From Bedellia somnulentella (lineage: Eukaryota; Arthropoda; Insecta; Lepidoptera; Bedelliidae), in NCBI GenBank assembly GCA_963576735.1, contig OY755170.1, positions 16,724,875-16,788,874 on the forward strand: a DNA stretch of 64,000 nt, read 5' to 3'. Positions 54,671 through 64,000 of the stretch are shown one piece after another. Position 1 is the first letter of the stretch. Each line of letters starts with the position of its first letter. A program made the translations under genes and the position numbers. Below the pieces are notes generated by a model, which was not told the origin of the DNA, made no database searches, and saw nothing but the letters and a program-made list of their open reading frames with translations.

Positions 54671-56988
54671 CATTTATTTACTCAGGTTACAGGGACCCAT
54701 TGGTTAGTTAAAACACTTATGAAAAACTATATTAGTAACTTATGTCTAGGTATATTTACAAACTATTTACAAAAAATATTACATAATAATGTCAGTGAGT
54801 CACCAGCGTCCAATGCCATGGGACAGAAGGCAGCAGTGACCCACATATGGACAGTCCAGTCTGCCTGCGATCATGTTCAGGATACTGTTGGTGCTGGCCC
54901 TCACCCTGCACACCAGGGATGCACATCTCTTACGCATCGTGGCAAAAAAGCAGTCGACCCGGGCTTCAGCAAACATACCTGATGCACTACAGTACCGGGA
55001 CAGACCCAACAGTATCCGGAACGCGTTGTATAACTTATATTGTTGTATGTTATATAACTTATATTGGCATACAATCAATTTATTGATAAAACACACCCTT
55101 GCAAAATTGGTTTTTGGTCAAGTTGGTTGTTTGTTATGAACAATTCACACTGCTATCTCATATTTAGCTGTTTTACACTAAAATGTCTTGACAGTAGAAA
55201 AAAAAGATAAAATCAAAGATTTTGTTCCTTAATTTTTTGCCACTGATCAGATGTTTTATGTCACTGATTTTTATTGTATGAACACTCGCAAGCATTAAGT
55301 GTTTTGCAAGTGGCTACATGTCAAGAACAGGAAATTACGCTATCCAAGTTTGATCAACAATAAATTGTATAGGACTCTACATATACTAACCTCTAGCAAC
55401 ATACATTAAACACATAAATTTATTTTTAGTAATAGAACAAAGAAGATGATCTAATAGTATAAATAATACAATTTTAAACAGTGTTCTTATATATTATAAA
55501 AATTCCAACAGAATCCTTACATTATTGTAAAAAACATAATTTCAGTTTGTAGTACGCAATAAACTTGTTGATTTGAATACCAGAGTTCTTGAAAATGAAG
55601 AAATAACCAAGTCCAGTGAACCCATGTAACTATCATTAAGAAAGAAATGTTTTCAGAAAATTCTAATAAGCAATATTGTATTTTTATTTAAATAAGCAAT
55701 AATAGAACGAAATAAATGTGATACAAGCTTCAATATGGGTTTAAGTATCATTGGGGTTGCAGTTTTTTAAATTCATAAAATGTCGTATACACTTAGTTTT
55801 GTGAAAATATCAATAATTCAAGACAATTTCATGAAATCAATCTAATGTTTTTACAATTCAATAATCTTAGTAAAAAATAAATGGTAGACTTTACAATGTC
55901 CTATATTCCACATATTACAGGTTCAGAACAATGCCTTAACTCTGTTCATGTGGCCTCATGAATAATGTCTTTTTGGATACCCTGGTAAATGTGACACAGA
56001 CACCTGGTGAAATTTGCAACACATTAAATATGATGCAGTACATTAAAAACTTTACTTAACCACATGTCACAGTATTGTACTTATTTTACAAATTCAACAA
56101 AGCTGTATTATAATTATTATTTTCTTTTAAAATATAAAAACTTTAACTAAATAAATAGTACTTGACTTTAACAGAGTAATTAAAAATCTGTTATACATAG
56201 TGCTATGCTGGGCATATTTTACATAATATGATTTTAATTACACGACTAAAAAGACTTGGCTATAATGTTTTTATTAGTTTTAGTGAAAATATAAGATTTT
56301 TACCACTAATATTAATGTTTTACTTAACTACAATCATATACCCTTTCTATTGCCATGAATAACTTGCAACTTCAGAATCATAGATTTGCCTGCCACTTTT
56401 AGAATACTCAAATAATTAAAGATATAGTTAGCAAAAAGAACCTCGTAATGTAATATAAACTGCATTTTTTTATTCTGTTTTAAAGGGTTAATTTGTAGCT
56501 CTCCTGTTATTTTACGGCACCCATGGGCAAAATGCGTGTGTAATTTGGTGAAGGTTTAAATGGCGTGAATAGTTAGAAAAATAAATTCTCTGCTCGATTT
56601 GAAATAGCATTTGCCTATAAAGGTTAACTAAAACCAGAGGTCAGGTGACCCCAATCAACGTGTGCCCAACAGCTACATCAAGGTAATAACCATGATCTTG
56701 GAGATTCGACACTGGCGTCCTGATGATCACATTTAACTTACAACTAAGTAAAATTTTAAAGCACGATACGCCCATTAAATTAATACTTAACATGAACTAC
56801 ACGTATAAAATATTGAACTCGGCGGATTAAATAATTAGAAGGTATTACATAACACCGATGCGCATAGGTTATTTTGAGAAATCCGTAAATAAAATATGAC
56901 ATTCCTTTGAAAATGAGGGTATAATTATGATAATATAACATACCTGTAACTCTGAAAGTTTTGAAGGTGTAATCCTGAATAAAGCCAT
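42482..56988 (-). CDS. Citrate synthase, mitochondrial
   Basis: Eight coding exons, 5' to 3': 56944-56988, 50046-50210, 49387-49616, 49055-49211, 48459-48658, 45133-45265, 44484-44629, 44012-44174 and 42482-42643 (nine segments counting the 15-codon first one). They join in frame to 466 residues and a TAG. The enzyme condenses acetyl-CoA and oxaloacetate into citrate in the mitochondrial matrix. The N terminus ([15 protein letters not shown], then [16 protein letters not shown]) fits a cleaved targeting peptide. Catalytic residues are H304 (GPLHGLA), H350 (VVPGYGH) and D405 (NVDSHSG), spaced 46 and 55 as in the pig enzyme; [14 protein letters not shown] (266-279) is also present. All junctions are GT-AG. 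Intron 1 is about 6.7 kb. Introns carry RTE, SINE and family A repeats. Confidence 0.96.
43448..43735 (-). repeat. Decayed family A copy next to an RTE C-terminal fragment
   Basis: 43448-43620 follows family A (CACGGCTGTAAATCCC, CAGCTACTTTTGGAAG). 43623-43735 on the minus strand reads [12 protein letters not shown], then [18 protein letters not shown] and a stop, an RTE ORF end. Both lie in the last citrate synthase intron. Confidence 0.6.
45306..45503 (+). repeat. Repeat family A copy, opposite orientation
   Basis: Reads GTGTACGTAAGAGGCGACTA at the left and ends CCGTGAGTATATGTATGTATG at the right. It begins ~40 bases from the exon ending at 45265, in the citrate synthase intron. Confidence 0.7.
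46416..46490 (+). repeat. 3' fragment of the tRNA-derived SINE
   Basis: CACGTGATGTTCAGTAATAC, CCTCTGCCAAGCCCTTCGGG and GGCGTGAACGTTTGAG match the end of the SINE at 2106-2475. Confidence 0.65.
46690..46980 (-). pseudogene. Decayed RTE LINE fragment
   Basis: CATCATCAGCCATGTCCACT and GATTCGATCACGTAGCGAAA, with ACTCCTAACA, resemble the minus-strand 3' region seen at 63430-63840 and 5440-5520 (RDRIRNEE segment). Too broken for a frame. It is within a citrate synthase intron. Confidence 0.5.
48195..48345. repeat. Repeat family C copy
   Basis: Shares the TAGTCGTTAGTCTGCCAACC block and what follows with 7880-8075, and includes CAGCGTGG-like GCCTGCGTGGTGGACTATGG text. It lies ~110 bases before a citrate synthase exon. 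Confidence 0.55.
51188..51430 (-). mobile_element. tRNA-derived SINE, 5' truncated
   Basis: Reverse complement of the 2106-2475 element from its GTGAGGGAAA block to the tail (AACATAACATAAACGTTCAC, GCCGAATATCCCCGAAGG). The tRNA-like head is missing. It lies in citrate synthase intron 1. Confidence 0.7.
51431..54639. other. Citrate synthase intron 1, no gene seen
   Basis: AT-rich. 52205-52330 contains CGACTTCAAAAAAGGAGG and a run of T, a text common in lepidopteran repeats. The frames at 53146, 53497 and 53992 show no recognisable domain. Confidence 0.4.
54640..55065 (-). pseudogene. LINE ORF 3' fragment with AAT tail
   Basis: The minus strand reads [40 protein letters not shown] and [20 protein letters not shown], a C-terminal text I associate with lepidopteran LINE proteins. 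An ATT run at about 54638-54670 forms its 3' tail. 5' truncated; in citrate synthase intron 1. Confidence 0.6.
55066..56943. other. Citrate synthase intron 1, remainder
   Basis: AT-rich, without coding signals or repeats that I recognise. Confidence 0.4.
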
Positions 56989-57125
56989 TTTTGATGAGGT
57001 AATCCACTCAGCACGTCCGCTACGGCTTCCAATCGGCTACGACGAGGTCGGTCTTGTCGTCGGCTGACGGTTCATTGGTTGGTGGAGTCGAGTCGACGCA
57101 ACGAGCGCGAACTAGTGTAGAGAAT
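56989..57125 (-). promoter_or_regulatory. Citrate synthase 5' UTR and core promoter region
   Basis: A locally GC-rich stretch directly upstream of the start codon, with CCAAT on both strands (CCAATCGG near 57030 and CATTGGTTGG near 57071) and no TATA box. This suits a housekeeping promoter; the start site is not resolved. Confidence 0.45.
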
Positions 57126-58088
57126 CAATCGACTTCACATCGATTAAAATTTTATTATAAAATAAATATTTAAAAAAGTAGTAGCTATGCGGCATTTGGA
57201 ATAGATATGGGAACTTCTAACAGTTTTAGAAAATTTCAAAAACGCAAATTCAGCAAATAAATTGCATGATTATAGTAAATGCAATCGATACAATTGATAT
57301 CAATTAGTGTGGCCATATAATGAAAACAGTCAAAAATATTAATGTATTGATTAAAAACTGCTACTAGTAAGCGAATTTAGTAGTCCTACTTAGCACAATA
57401 AGCTAACTTCCTCGAATATTTTGTTATCTTATTATGCTTTTTATTTACTTCTCCAATCATTTTTTTTCGCGTTGAATTTATTACTAATTGACCCATGCAA
57501 CATCGTCTGCGTGACATAACTTAAACAAACAATTAATAAAATATACAATAAATTGAAACTAATATCAAATTCCAATGAGTGCAAATGCGATCTTTTTATA
57601 TAATACTTCCTATTACGTCGAATTCTTCATCTAGTGTCTCTACTTTAGTAACCAACTATGAAATTTAACTAAAATAGTAAAATTATTAAATACTAAGCAA
57701 AAATGGCCAGTTCTTTCCTGTGTAATGTTCTTTCTACCCAATAGTGTTGTATGAGGTGACTTAGAGTATTGGGCATGGGGTTACCGGCGTAAATGCATAC
57801 ATCAATTTGGTGCGACAGTCGGGGAATATGGACACTATATACTATGGACAAAGTACCCTCGGCAAACACTGATGAGTCATACCTTTTTTAGAGCCCGAGA
57901 CGTCTGCATGCACTTGTTTGAAGCGCATCATTGTGGGATATGGGAATATGCAACATTTTAAATTCAAAAAGTGACTTAATTACCAGTTGAATATATATTC
58001 ATAAAAAGAAATTTAATAACAATGTAGGTATTTATAAACTGCTGTATAGTGTCGGCTCATAATAGCACTACCTCATTTGTTCCTGTGA
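57126..58088. other. Intergenic DNA between citrate synthase and the LINE
   Basis: AT-rich, no gene or clear repeat. Confidence 0.35.
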
Positions 58089-58232
58089 GTGTACGTAAGA
58101 GGCGACTATCGGTATTGGAGCTTTTAAGGGAGTTGGAGATCCATCACCAACAACCTTTATTTAACTATCTTTTCCCCACGCAACTTTCCAAAAGTGGCTG
58201 GGGAATTTCTAATTTCCTAGCTCTGGCTACTA
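58089..58232 (+). repeat. Truncated family A copy
   Basis: Contains GTACGTAAGAGGCGACTA to CCTAGCTCTGGCTAC but lacks the TATG tail. Confidence 0.6.
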
Positions 58233-58244
58233 TTATTAATTATT

Positions 58245-58324
58245 ATTGACATAAAGACTTAGAGCATCACAGAAATCACATTTTTTATATTTAATACTAG
58301 CAAGCTCTAAGTCTTTGTGTCAAT
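58245..58324. repeat. Short hairpin (21-bp arms)
   Basis: 58245-58265 and 58304-58324 are inverted repeats with one mismatch (ATTGACATAAAGACTTAGAG type) around a 38-base AT-rich loop. Confidence 0.6.
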
Positions 58325-58436
58325 TATCTTCATTATTAACTAATATATTGAGAATTGAAACGTGCAAAAACCATAATATCTTTTTGTTTATATCTCTAGA
58401 TTCCAATTACTTTTAAAAAAACTACACTGTCATAAC

Positions 58437-60450
58437 TTATTTATTTATTTATTTATTTCGTTTGGAAGATTTACAGCTTTATATCCATTTAAAAAAAAAA
58501 ACCAAAATTATTACAGGAAGCCATTTGAAAAATCTTCACATATACATATCTATATCATGAATATAAAAAGGTCCTAGACTCTACAAATAATAATAACATA
58601 GGTGAAATATATTAATGTAAGTTATTTTCAGTTGCTAATATGTAATATGCCAAAAAAATAAATAAACATAACTAAGACTAAATTTAAAACTTACGCCAAT
58701 ATACAGCCACATACAACAAATAAAAGAAAAAAATACGATAATATAAAAAAGATAAAAATGTATATTTTGAATAAGAAAAAAATACGAATGCAACGAAACA
58801 ACTAAACTATTCACATCTTCACTGAATCAAAGAATTGTTGGGCTAACCTAGTTCTGATAGATCTCACGCTATCGCTAAACAAATCAACGTCATTCATATT
58901 TATAAGCCTAGAAGCTCTTATCATGAAGCTATTTTTCCTATAGTTGGAATTAAAACGCTCAATCACCAATGGTAAATGCCTTCTTTGTTGCCTGTTTGGT
59001 ACATTTATATTAATTTTGGATAACAATTCCGGACAGTCAACAGCGCCATTGAATACTTTCAAGTAAAAACTCATGTCCGCTATGTCGCGTCTAAGTGCTA
59101 ACGGTAAAATATGGTATCTCTTACATCGCGCTTCATAAGATGGAGACTTGACATGAGCTCTATAATCCAAATACCTGAGGAAACGTTTTTGAATGCTTTC
59201 TATACGGTCTTTATATATATCGTACTGCGGGTTCCAAACCTCCGATGCATACTCTAAAATAGGCCTTACGTAAGAGCAGTAAAGTATTTTAATTGTTTTT
59301 ATTTTCTTGAATATTGCTGAGCTTCTCATGATAAAGCCTAGAGCTTTGTACGCTTTCTTGACTATATAATCCACATGCTTATCATATAAGAGTTTATAAT
59401 CATGAAACACTCCTAAGTCCTTAACCTCATTAACTTTTTTAATAGATAAACCTTTTAAATAGTAATTACTTAGAATCAACTTATTTTTACGACTAAATGA
59501 CATATAGAAACATTTACTGATATTCAGATCTAGCTTATTTACTTCACAGTAATCAACAAAGCAATTTAAATCGGTCTGAAGATCTGATACATCAGTATCT
59601 GCACCAATCGCTTTTATTATCTTCATATCATCAGCATATAATATAATTTTAGAGTTTTTAAAACAATTCATAATATCTAATATAAATAGAATAAATAGCA
59701 AAGGCCCCAGCAGGGATCCCTGTGGTACACCTGATGGTACTGGTAGCCAAGGTGAAACATAACCACACAAAGCAACGGCTTGAGACCGATTTGATATATA
59801 AGATAAGAACCATCTTAGTAGATCACCGTGAATGCCGGCAATTGCAAGTTTGTTTACTAGAATGCGATGATCAATGCGATCAAAACATTTTCTGTAATCG
59901 GTGCTTATACAATCTACCTGCAACCCCCTATCCATTCCACTAGTTATTATCTCATTTGACAGAACCAAATTAGATACTGTGGAACGGTGTTTTAGAAAGC
60001 CATGTTGGTCTTCAGTAAATGATGATTTAAGTGCTGCATAAACCTGGTCATATACAATACGTTCAAAGACTTTAGCAAATAGGCAAAGTTTTGAAATGGG
60101 CCTGTAATTATCAATTTTGTTGGTAGCCCCAGCTTTATGAACCGGAGTAACAAACGCTGATTTCCATAAAATTGGAAAATTACCCTCTGCCAAAGATCTC
60201 TTAAATAATAAGGATAAGGGAATACTTATCTCTTCGGAACAATTCACAATATAAACAGGATGTATTGTATCTGGCCCTCCTGACTTGTTAAGATCCAAGA
60301 TTTTTAAATGTTTCTTTACAACAGACTGATCCACATTTATAGAAGAGATAACCGATGTTGTAAGTGAGTTCAAGTTAGATTTAGAGTTAGACTTATGCAA
60401 GGTTATTTTCAAACTAATATGAGTTTCATTCGTGTATGCTAAATTTTGTA
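58437..60450 (-). mobile_element. LINE with ATTT tail, 5' truncated
   Basis: The 3' end has AAATAAATAAATAAAT on the minus strand (about 58437-58459). The RT frame is open up to about 60450, where a TGA marks the break with flanking DNA. No endonuclease region. A second, diverged and shorter relative lies at 61620-62399. Confidence 0.85.
58811..60450 (-). pseudogene. LINE reverse transcriptase, N-terminally truncated
   Basis: An uninterrupted frame of about 545 codons (the track's nominal start is at 60412, but upstream codons such as VQNLAYTNETHISL continue it). Motifs: LNKSGGPDTIHPVY, TPVHKAGATNKIDNYRPIS, HGFLKHRSTVSNL, STDYRKCFDRIDH, SGVPQGSLLGPLLF, and catalytic YADD (ILYADDMKII). The thumb has VKDLGVFHD and [10 protein letters not shown], and the tail QKRFLRYL and LALRRDIADM. 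The order is that of a Jockey/CR1-type protein. Intact RT but no endonuclease, so mobilisation by this copy alone is unlikely. Confidence 0.88.
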
Positions 60451-61073
60451 CAGCGGGTCATAAAGGTTCCTAATGTTTTTTTAAAGATTTTTGTTTTAAA
60501 ATATCAATGTGTTTTTAAGGTATTTAGTCCTTATATGGCGGCTGAAAATTTTGTGTTCGCCGCTTGAATACCGATTGCAAATTATAAAAACAATTTTCTA
60601 CAGTTTATTTTTTATGAAATTAATCACTGCTTTTAATTATCACTTAATGATTACGTGAGAATCTATTTATTGAGCATATTTTTCCTGTTATATTTCTACT
60701 TTTTTTAAAAGTTTAGAAAAAATATTTACGATTTTTAATAATCATCATTGACATTAATTGATTTATGTCATATCATCTTTTGGTTATTTTATGTTTAAAA
60801 CTAAGTCAATATTTTTCAGTCTAACATCGATTATAAACATCGATTATCCTTAAATTACTCCTTGGTTTGGTTGTTCTCTAGATGTTTTTAATTTAATTTG
60901 CTTTGCTGTACTTTGCTATCAGTCTATTCTATTATATTGTATTGTATTTAAAATTTACTTGTTGTTTGATTGAACTACTACACTACGGTCCGGTCACCGC
61001 CGGCGGTTCTAAAAAAACCGTTGATGATCTAAGTAATACACTGAATAGCCATAATATTAAATATCATACAGTC
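60451..61073 (+). promoter_or_regulatory. Upstream region of the S28 peptidase gene
   Basis: AT-rich spacer. The in-frame codons from 60903 to 61073 are open but have no ATG before 61074, so they are treated as 5' UTR. No TATA box is clear. Confidence 0.35.
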
Positions 61074-62840
61074 ATGGCCGGGATTGAAATAGTGCCCAAA
61101 ATAAGTATTTGTTTAGTTCTTTTATCCTGTTTGTGCACATCTTTCGCCGGTAAGTCTTTCTCCAAAGGACGGGGAAGGGGGGGAAGCTTGGGAGCTCCTG
61201 AAGGAGTTGATAAAAATACAATTTTACCAAAAGAGCAATGGTTTGAGCAAAAGCTAGATCATTATTCACCTTCGGAAACCTCCGTTTGGAAGCAAGTAAG
61301 TAATATACCTGTCCTAAATGATAAAAATAGACTGTGGATTACCCTCAGATTTATTCTCTTAAAAGTGGGTATCATCTAATTTCAGCGCTTCTTTGTGAAT
61401 GATAGTTTTTACGATTTCGATAATCCTGGCCCAGTATTTTTGATGATTGGAGGTGAAGGACCTGCTGATCCCAGATGGATGGTTAAAGGGGCTTGGATAG
61501 ATTATGCCAAAAAGTTCAATGCTATGTGCTTCAACTTAGAACATAGATACTATGGTCAGAGTCATCCAGTTGGGTAAGTTGTATAAAATGTGTGGTATAC
61601 TTGATAAAAGTTATTTTATTTCGTTTGGAAGATTTACAGTTTTATATTAATTTAAAAAAACCAAAATCATTATAGGAAGCCATTTGAAAAATCTTCACAT
61701 ATACTTATCTTAATCATGAATATAAAAAGGTCCTAGACTCTACAAATAATAAGTATATAGATAAAGTATATAAATGTAAATTAACATGAATATTGCTACT
61801 ATGCCAAAAAAAATAAATTAACAAAACTAAGACTTAATTTAAAACTTACTCCATACACAGCCACATACAAAAAAAAAAAAGAAAATACGATAATATAAAA
61901 AAAAGAGTGAAATATATATTTTGAATGAAAAACAAATGCAAAGAAACAATTCACATCTTCAATGATTCAAAGAATTGTTGAGCTGACCTAGTTCTGATAA
62001 ATTTAATGCTGTCACTGAACAAATCAATGTCATTCATATTCATAAGCCTTGAAGCTCTTATCATGAAGCTATTTTTCCTATAGTTGGAATTATAAAGTTT
62101 AATCACCAATGGTAAATGCCTTCTTTTTGACTGTTTGGCACATTTATATTAATTTTGGATAATAATTCCGGACAGTCAACAGCACCATTGAATACTTTCA
62201 AGTAAAAACTCATGTCCGCTATGTTGCATCTAAGTGCTAACGTTAAATATGGTATCTCTTACATTGCACTTTATAAGATGGAGACTTGACACATGCTCTA
62301 TAATCCAAATACCTGAGGAAACATTTTTGAATGCTTTCTATGCGGTCTTTATATATTTTGTACTGTGGGTCCCAAACCTCCGATGCATACTCTAAAATTG
62401 GGAAATCAAAGTCTGCTTACTTTAATAAAGTGTTACAATAGAGATATAATACTACTGCTATGTCGGTACAGTGGGCATCTATATGAGTCTCCCACTTGAG
62501 CACAGTGTTGCCAGGTATGCAATAGTTATTACATATATTTATAATAATGAATATGAATGGCTAATTGTTAAATTTAAATTAACATCTCTTTTATTTTCAA
62601 ACAGAGATCTCAGTGTCAAAAATCTGGTTTACTTGTCATCAGAACAAGCTTTAGCAGACTTGGCATATTTCATCAGTTCTATGAATGAGAAATACCGATT
62701 TAACCAATATACAAGATGGATTGTGTTTGGTGGATCGTATCCAGGATCTCTGGCTGCTTGGATGCGTCTGAAATATCCCCATTTGGTTCATGCTGCTGTT
62801 TCATCTAGTGGTCCACTTCTTGCCAAAGTTAATTTCATGG
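61074..62840 (+). CDS. Serine peptidase family S28 (thymus-specific serine protease / K12H4.7-like), 5' part
   Basis: Three exons are visible: 61074-61295, 61386-61573 and 62605-62840, about 215 codons of a protein that in this family is near 480-510 residues; the rest must lie beyond the window. Residues 1-25 form a signal peptide ([16 protein letters not shown]). A basic, Gly-rich stretch follows, then [13 protein letters not shown], a family hallmark. Exon 2 has [17 protein letters not shown] and [11 protein letters not shown]. Exon 3 has the nucleophile motif GGSYPGS with Ser181, and later [12 protein letters not shown]28 enzymes remove residues after proline from peptides, usually in secretory or lysosomal compartments. 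The Asp and His of the triad are not in the window. The junctions are GT-AG and keep phase. A LINE fragment sits in intron 2. Confidence 0.9.
61620..62399 (-). mobile_element. Truncated relative of the 58-60 kb LINE inside an S28 intron
   Basis: Collinear with 58457-59264 of the neighbour LINE in the same orientation, but diverged and with small gaps that break the frame (for example the loss of bases near 62128 and 62244). It holds only the 3' UTR and C-terminal coding part, up to CTCTAAAATTGGG. It does not touch the exons. Confidence 0.85.
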
Positions 62841-62924
62841 GTAAGTATATTTGAGTGGATTAGTTTTATTTTTAATTAATTTATTTATGTAATGTTAGCT
62901 TGGTACTCTACTAACCCATTTCTT

Positions 62925-63190
62925 TCTGCGGGTCTGGCGAGAGACATCTTAGGGTAATGGGGCTTTTTGAGTGGTTGGTTGGATGTTGTGGCTGGAGGTC
63001 CATTGCCAACCATTGTTCAATATACAATCATTTCCCCACTCAAGATCCAAAGTAGCTGAAGGAATTACTATTTTTCCCTTTTTTCAGGATAACAGATGTA
63101 ATCAGTTGAATGTTATGTGTTTTAATAATAGGTTGATGGATGTAAATTGCGTTAAGGAAATATGGGGTTTCCAAAAGTGGAAATAAAAGC
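62925..63190 (+). repeat. Decayed family A and RTE remnants
   Basis: 62940-63070 is a diverged family A copy (GGGCTTTTTGAGTGGTTGG, TCATTTCCCCACTCA). 63113-63180 reads RLMDVNCVKEIWGFQKW on the plus strand, a relic of the RTE C terminus. Confidence 0.45.
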
Positions 63191-63429
63191 ATGTCCAGTC
63201 TTTCTGGTACGAGATAAATGAAATGACAAATTGTTTAAACAAATTACAGTACCTAATCTAAGCGTTTCTACTTTTAAGCAGTTCATTTGTATATTCAAAA
63301 CGTGACCTTGAACTATAGAGAATACTAATTAGGCATTAGAATTGCAAATATACGCATTTTGAACTGAGCGTGATAAATACAATGATTAGAAAAGGAATAA
63401 CAAATTAAATGAGATGGATATAGGAATCA

Positions 63430-63840
63430 CGCTATAGTACCCGAAAGAAGAATGGTGCAGGTGCTTTATCGTCATCCTATAGACGTTTACTGCTGGACAT
63501 AAGCCTCCCCCAAAGACCTCCACAAGAACCGGTCCTGTGCTGCTCTCATTCATCGGCTTCCCGTGACCTTGACCATATCGTCGTTCCACCTCGTGGGAGG
63601 CCCTCACTGCATCATCCGGTAGGTGGCCGCCACTCCAGAACTTTCGAACCCCAACGGCCGCCGGTTCTGCGTGCAATGTGAGCTGCCCATTGTTCAGTTT
63701 TGCTACTCGGCTATGTCAGTGAGCCCGGCTCTCCTACGGTTCTCCTCGTTGCGATCGTCTCGATTCGATCGCGTGGAGAAACTCCTCAGATAGCCCTCAC
63801 TATTTACCCTTTGGGTGACTTGGAGCCTTCTTCTCACCTA
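63430..63840 (-). pseudogene. Decayed RTE LINE 3' coding region
   Basis: The minus strand follows RRLQVTQR, ERAM-like, RDRIRNEENRRRAGLTDIAE, a stop, then GVRKFWSGGHLPDDAVRASH and RGLCPAVNV-like text. It corresponds to the RTE segment at 5440-5590 plus the part after it. Frameshifts and stops throughout. The track frame at 63386-63676 is a by-product. Confidence 0.65.
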
Positions 63841-64000
63841 GACTGTATGCCCATATGACAGGGACAATCCTAGGGATAGGCCATTTCTAAGAAGCAATGC
63901 ACATGCTGGTAATCGTTATAATGTCAATAAATTAGGCCGCCTACGCACTGGCGACCATGGTCGCCGCGACCTGGCCGATTACATAGAACGGTGGCCGCTG
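63841..64000. other. Window end, nothing assigned
   Basis: GC rises towards the end (CGCGACCTGG region), but no frame or repeat can be assigned. Any further S28 exons must lie past this point. Confidence 0.35.

Noticed and set aside
54640..54672. Functional microsatellite locus
   Set aside because: It is the AAT-type 3' tail of the LINE fragment to its right.
60903..61073. N-terminal extension of the S28 peptidase
   Set aside because: The frame is open but has no ATG, and a signal peptide begins properly at 61074.
62841..64000. Fourth exon of the S28 gene
   Set aside because: No segment with splice sites matches the sequence expected after KVNFMG; the region is repeat debris.

Overview
The window is animal nuclear DNA, almost certainly from a moth or butterfly (Lepidoptera). 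Short exons with GT/AG junctions are spread over long AT-rich introns. The repeats are types familiar from Lepidoptera: RTE LINE debris, tRNA-derived SINEs, 3' tails ending in TATG repeats, an R4/Dong LINE in TAA repeats and a mariner relic. I cannot name the species. There are no operons, prokaryotic genes or CRISPR arrays.

Three host genes are visible. RUSF1 (RUS family member 1, DUF647; + strand, 3713-16004) has nine exons encoding 468 residues. One of its introns appears to be of the GC-AG class. Mitochondrial citrate synthase (- strand, 42482-56988) has eight coding exons encoding 466 residues with the full catalytic triad. A serine peptidase of family S28 (thymus-specific serine protease / K12H4.7 type; + strand) starts at 61074. 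Three coding exons are visible and the gene continues past the window. These genes do not form a pathway; they are neighbours separated by transposon-rich DNA.

Most of the rest is mobile DNA. 1-3.1 kb: two inverted-repeat elements, a SINE and a TATG-tailed repeat. 4.5-15.9 kb (RUSF1 introns): RTE debris, a mariner relic, a foldback element with two 457-bp arms, an hAT-like element with an 8-bp target duplication, and a MITE. 16-19.9 kb: LINE and repeat fragments. 19.9-25.8 kb: an apparently intact Ty3/Gypsy LTR retrotransposon with LTRs that read as identical and a textbook -1 frameshift site between gag and pol. 25.8-27.2 kb: a candidate exon and a DDE transposase pseudogene. 27.6-35.0 kb: three tandem R4/Dong-type LINE copies (one full-length ORF, two 5'-truncated) in AAT/TAA repeats. 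35.0-37.1 kb: a Jockey/CR1-like LINE. 37.1-41.3 kb: nested inverted-repeat elements, a rearranged LINE and an internally deleted copia element. 43-57 kb (citrate synthase introns): scattered SINE/RTE pieces. 58.4-60.5 kb: another LINE with a long RT ORF, and a diverged truncated relative inside an S28 intron.

The most notable signals are the Dong array, including a copy whose zinc knuckle was replaced in frame by a local duplication; the gag/pol frameshift module; the long foldback elements; and a 3' tail motif apparently shared by an RTE LINE and two short retroposon families. Coordinates of exons and repeat ends come from reading the sequence. Family assignments come from remembered motifs, not database searches.
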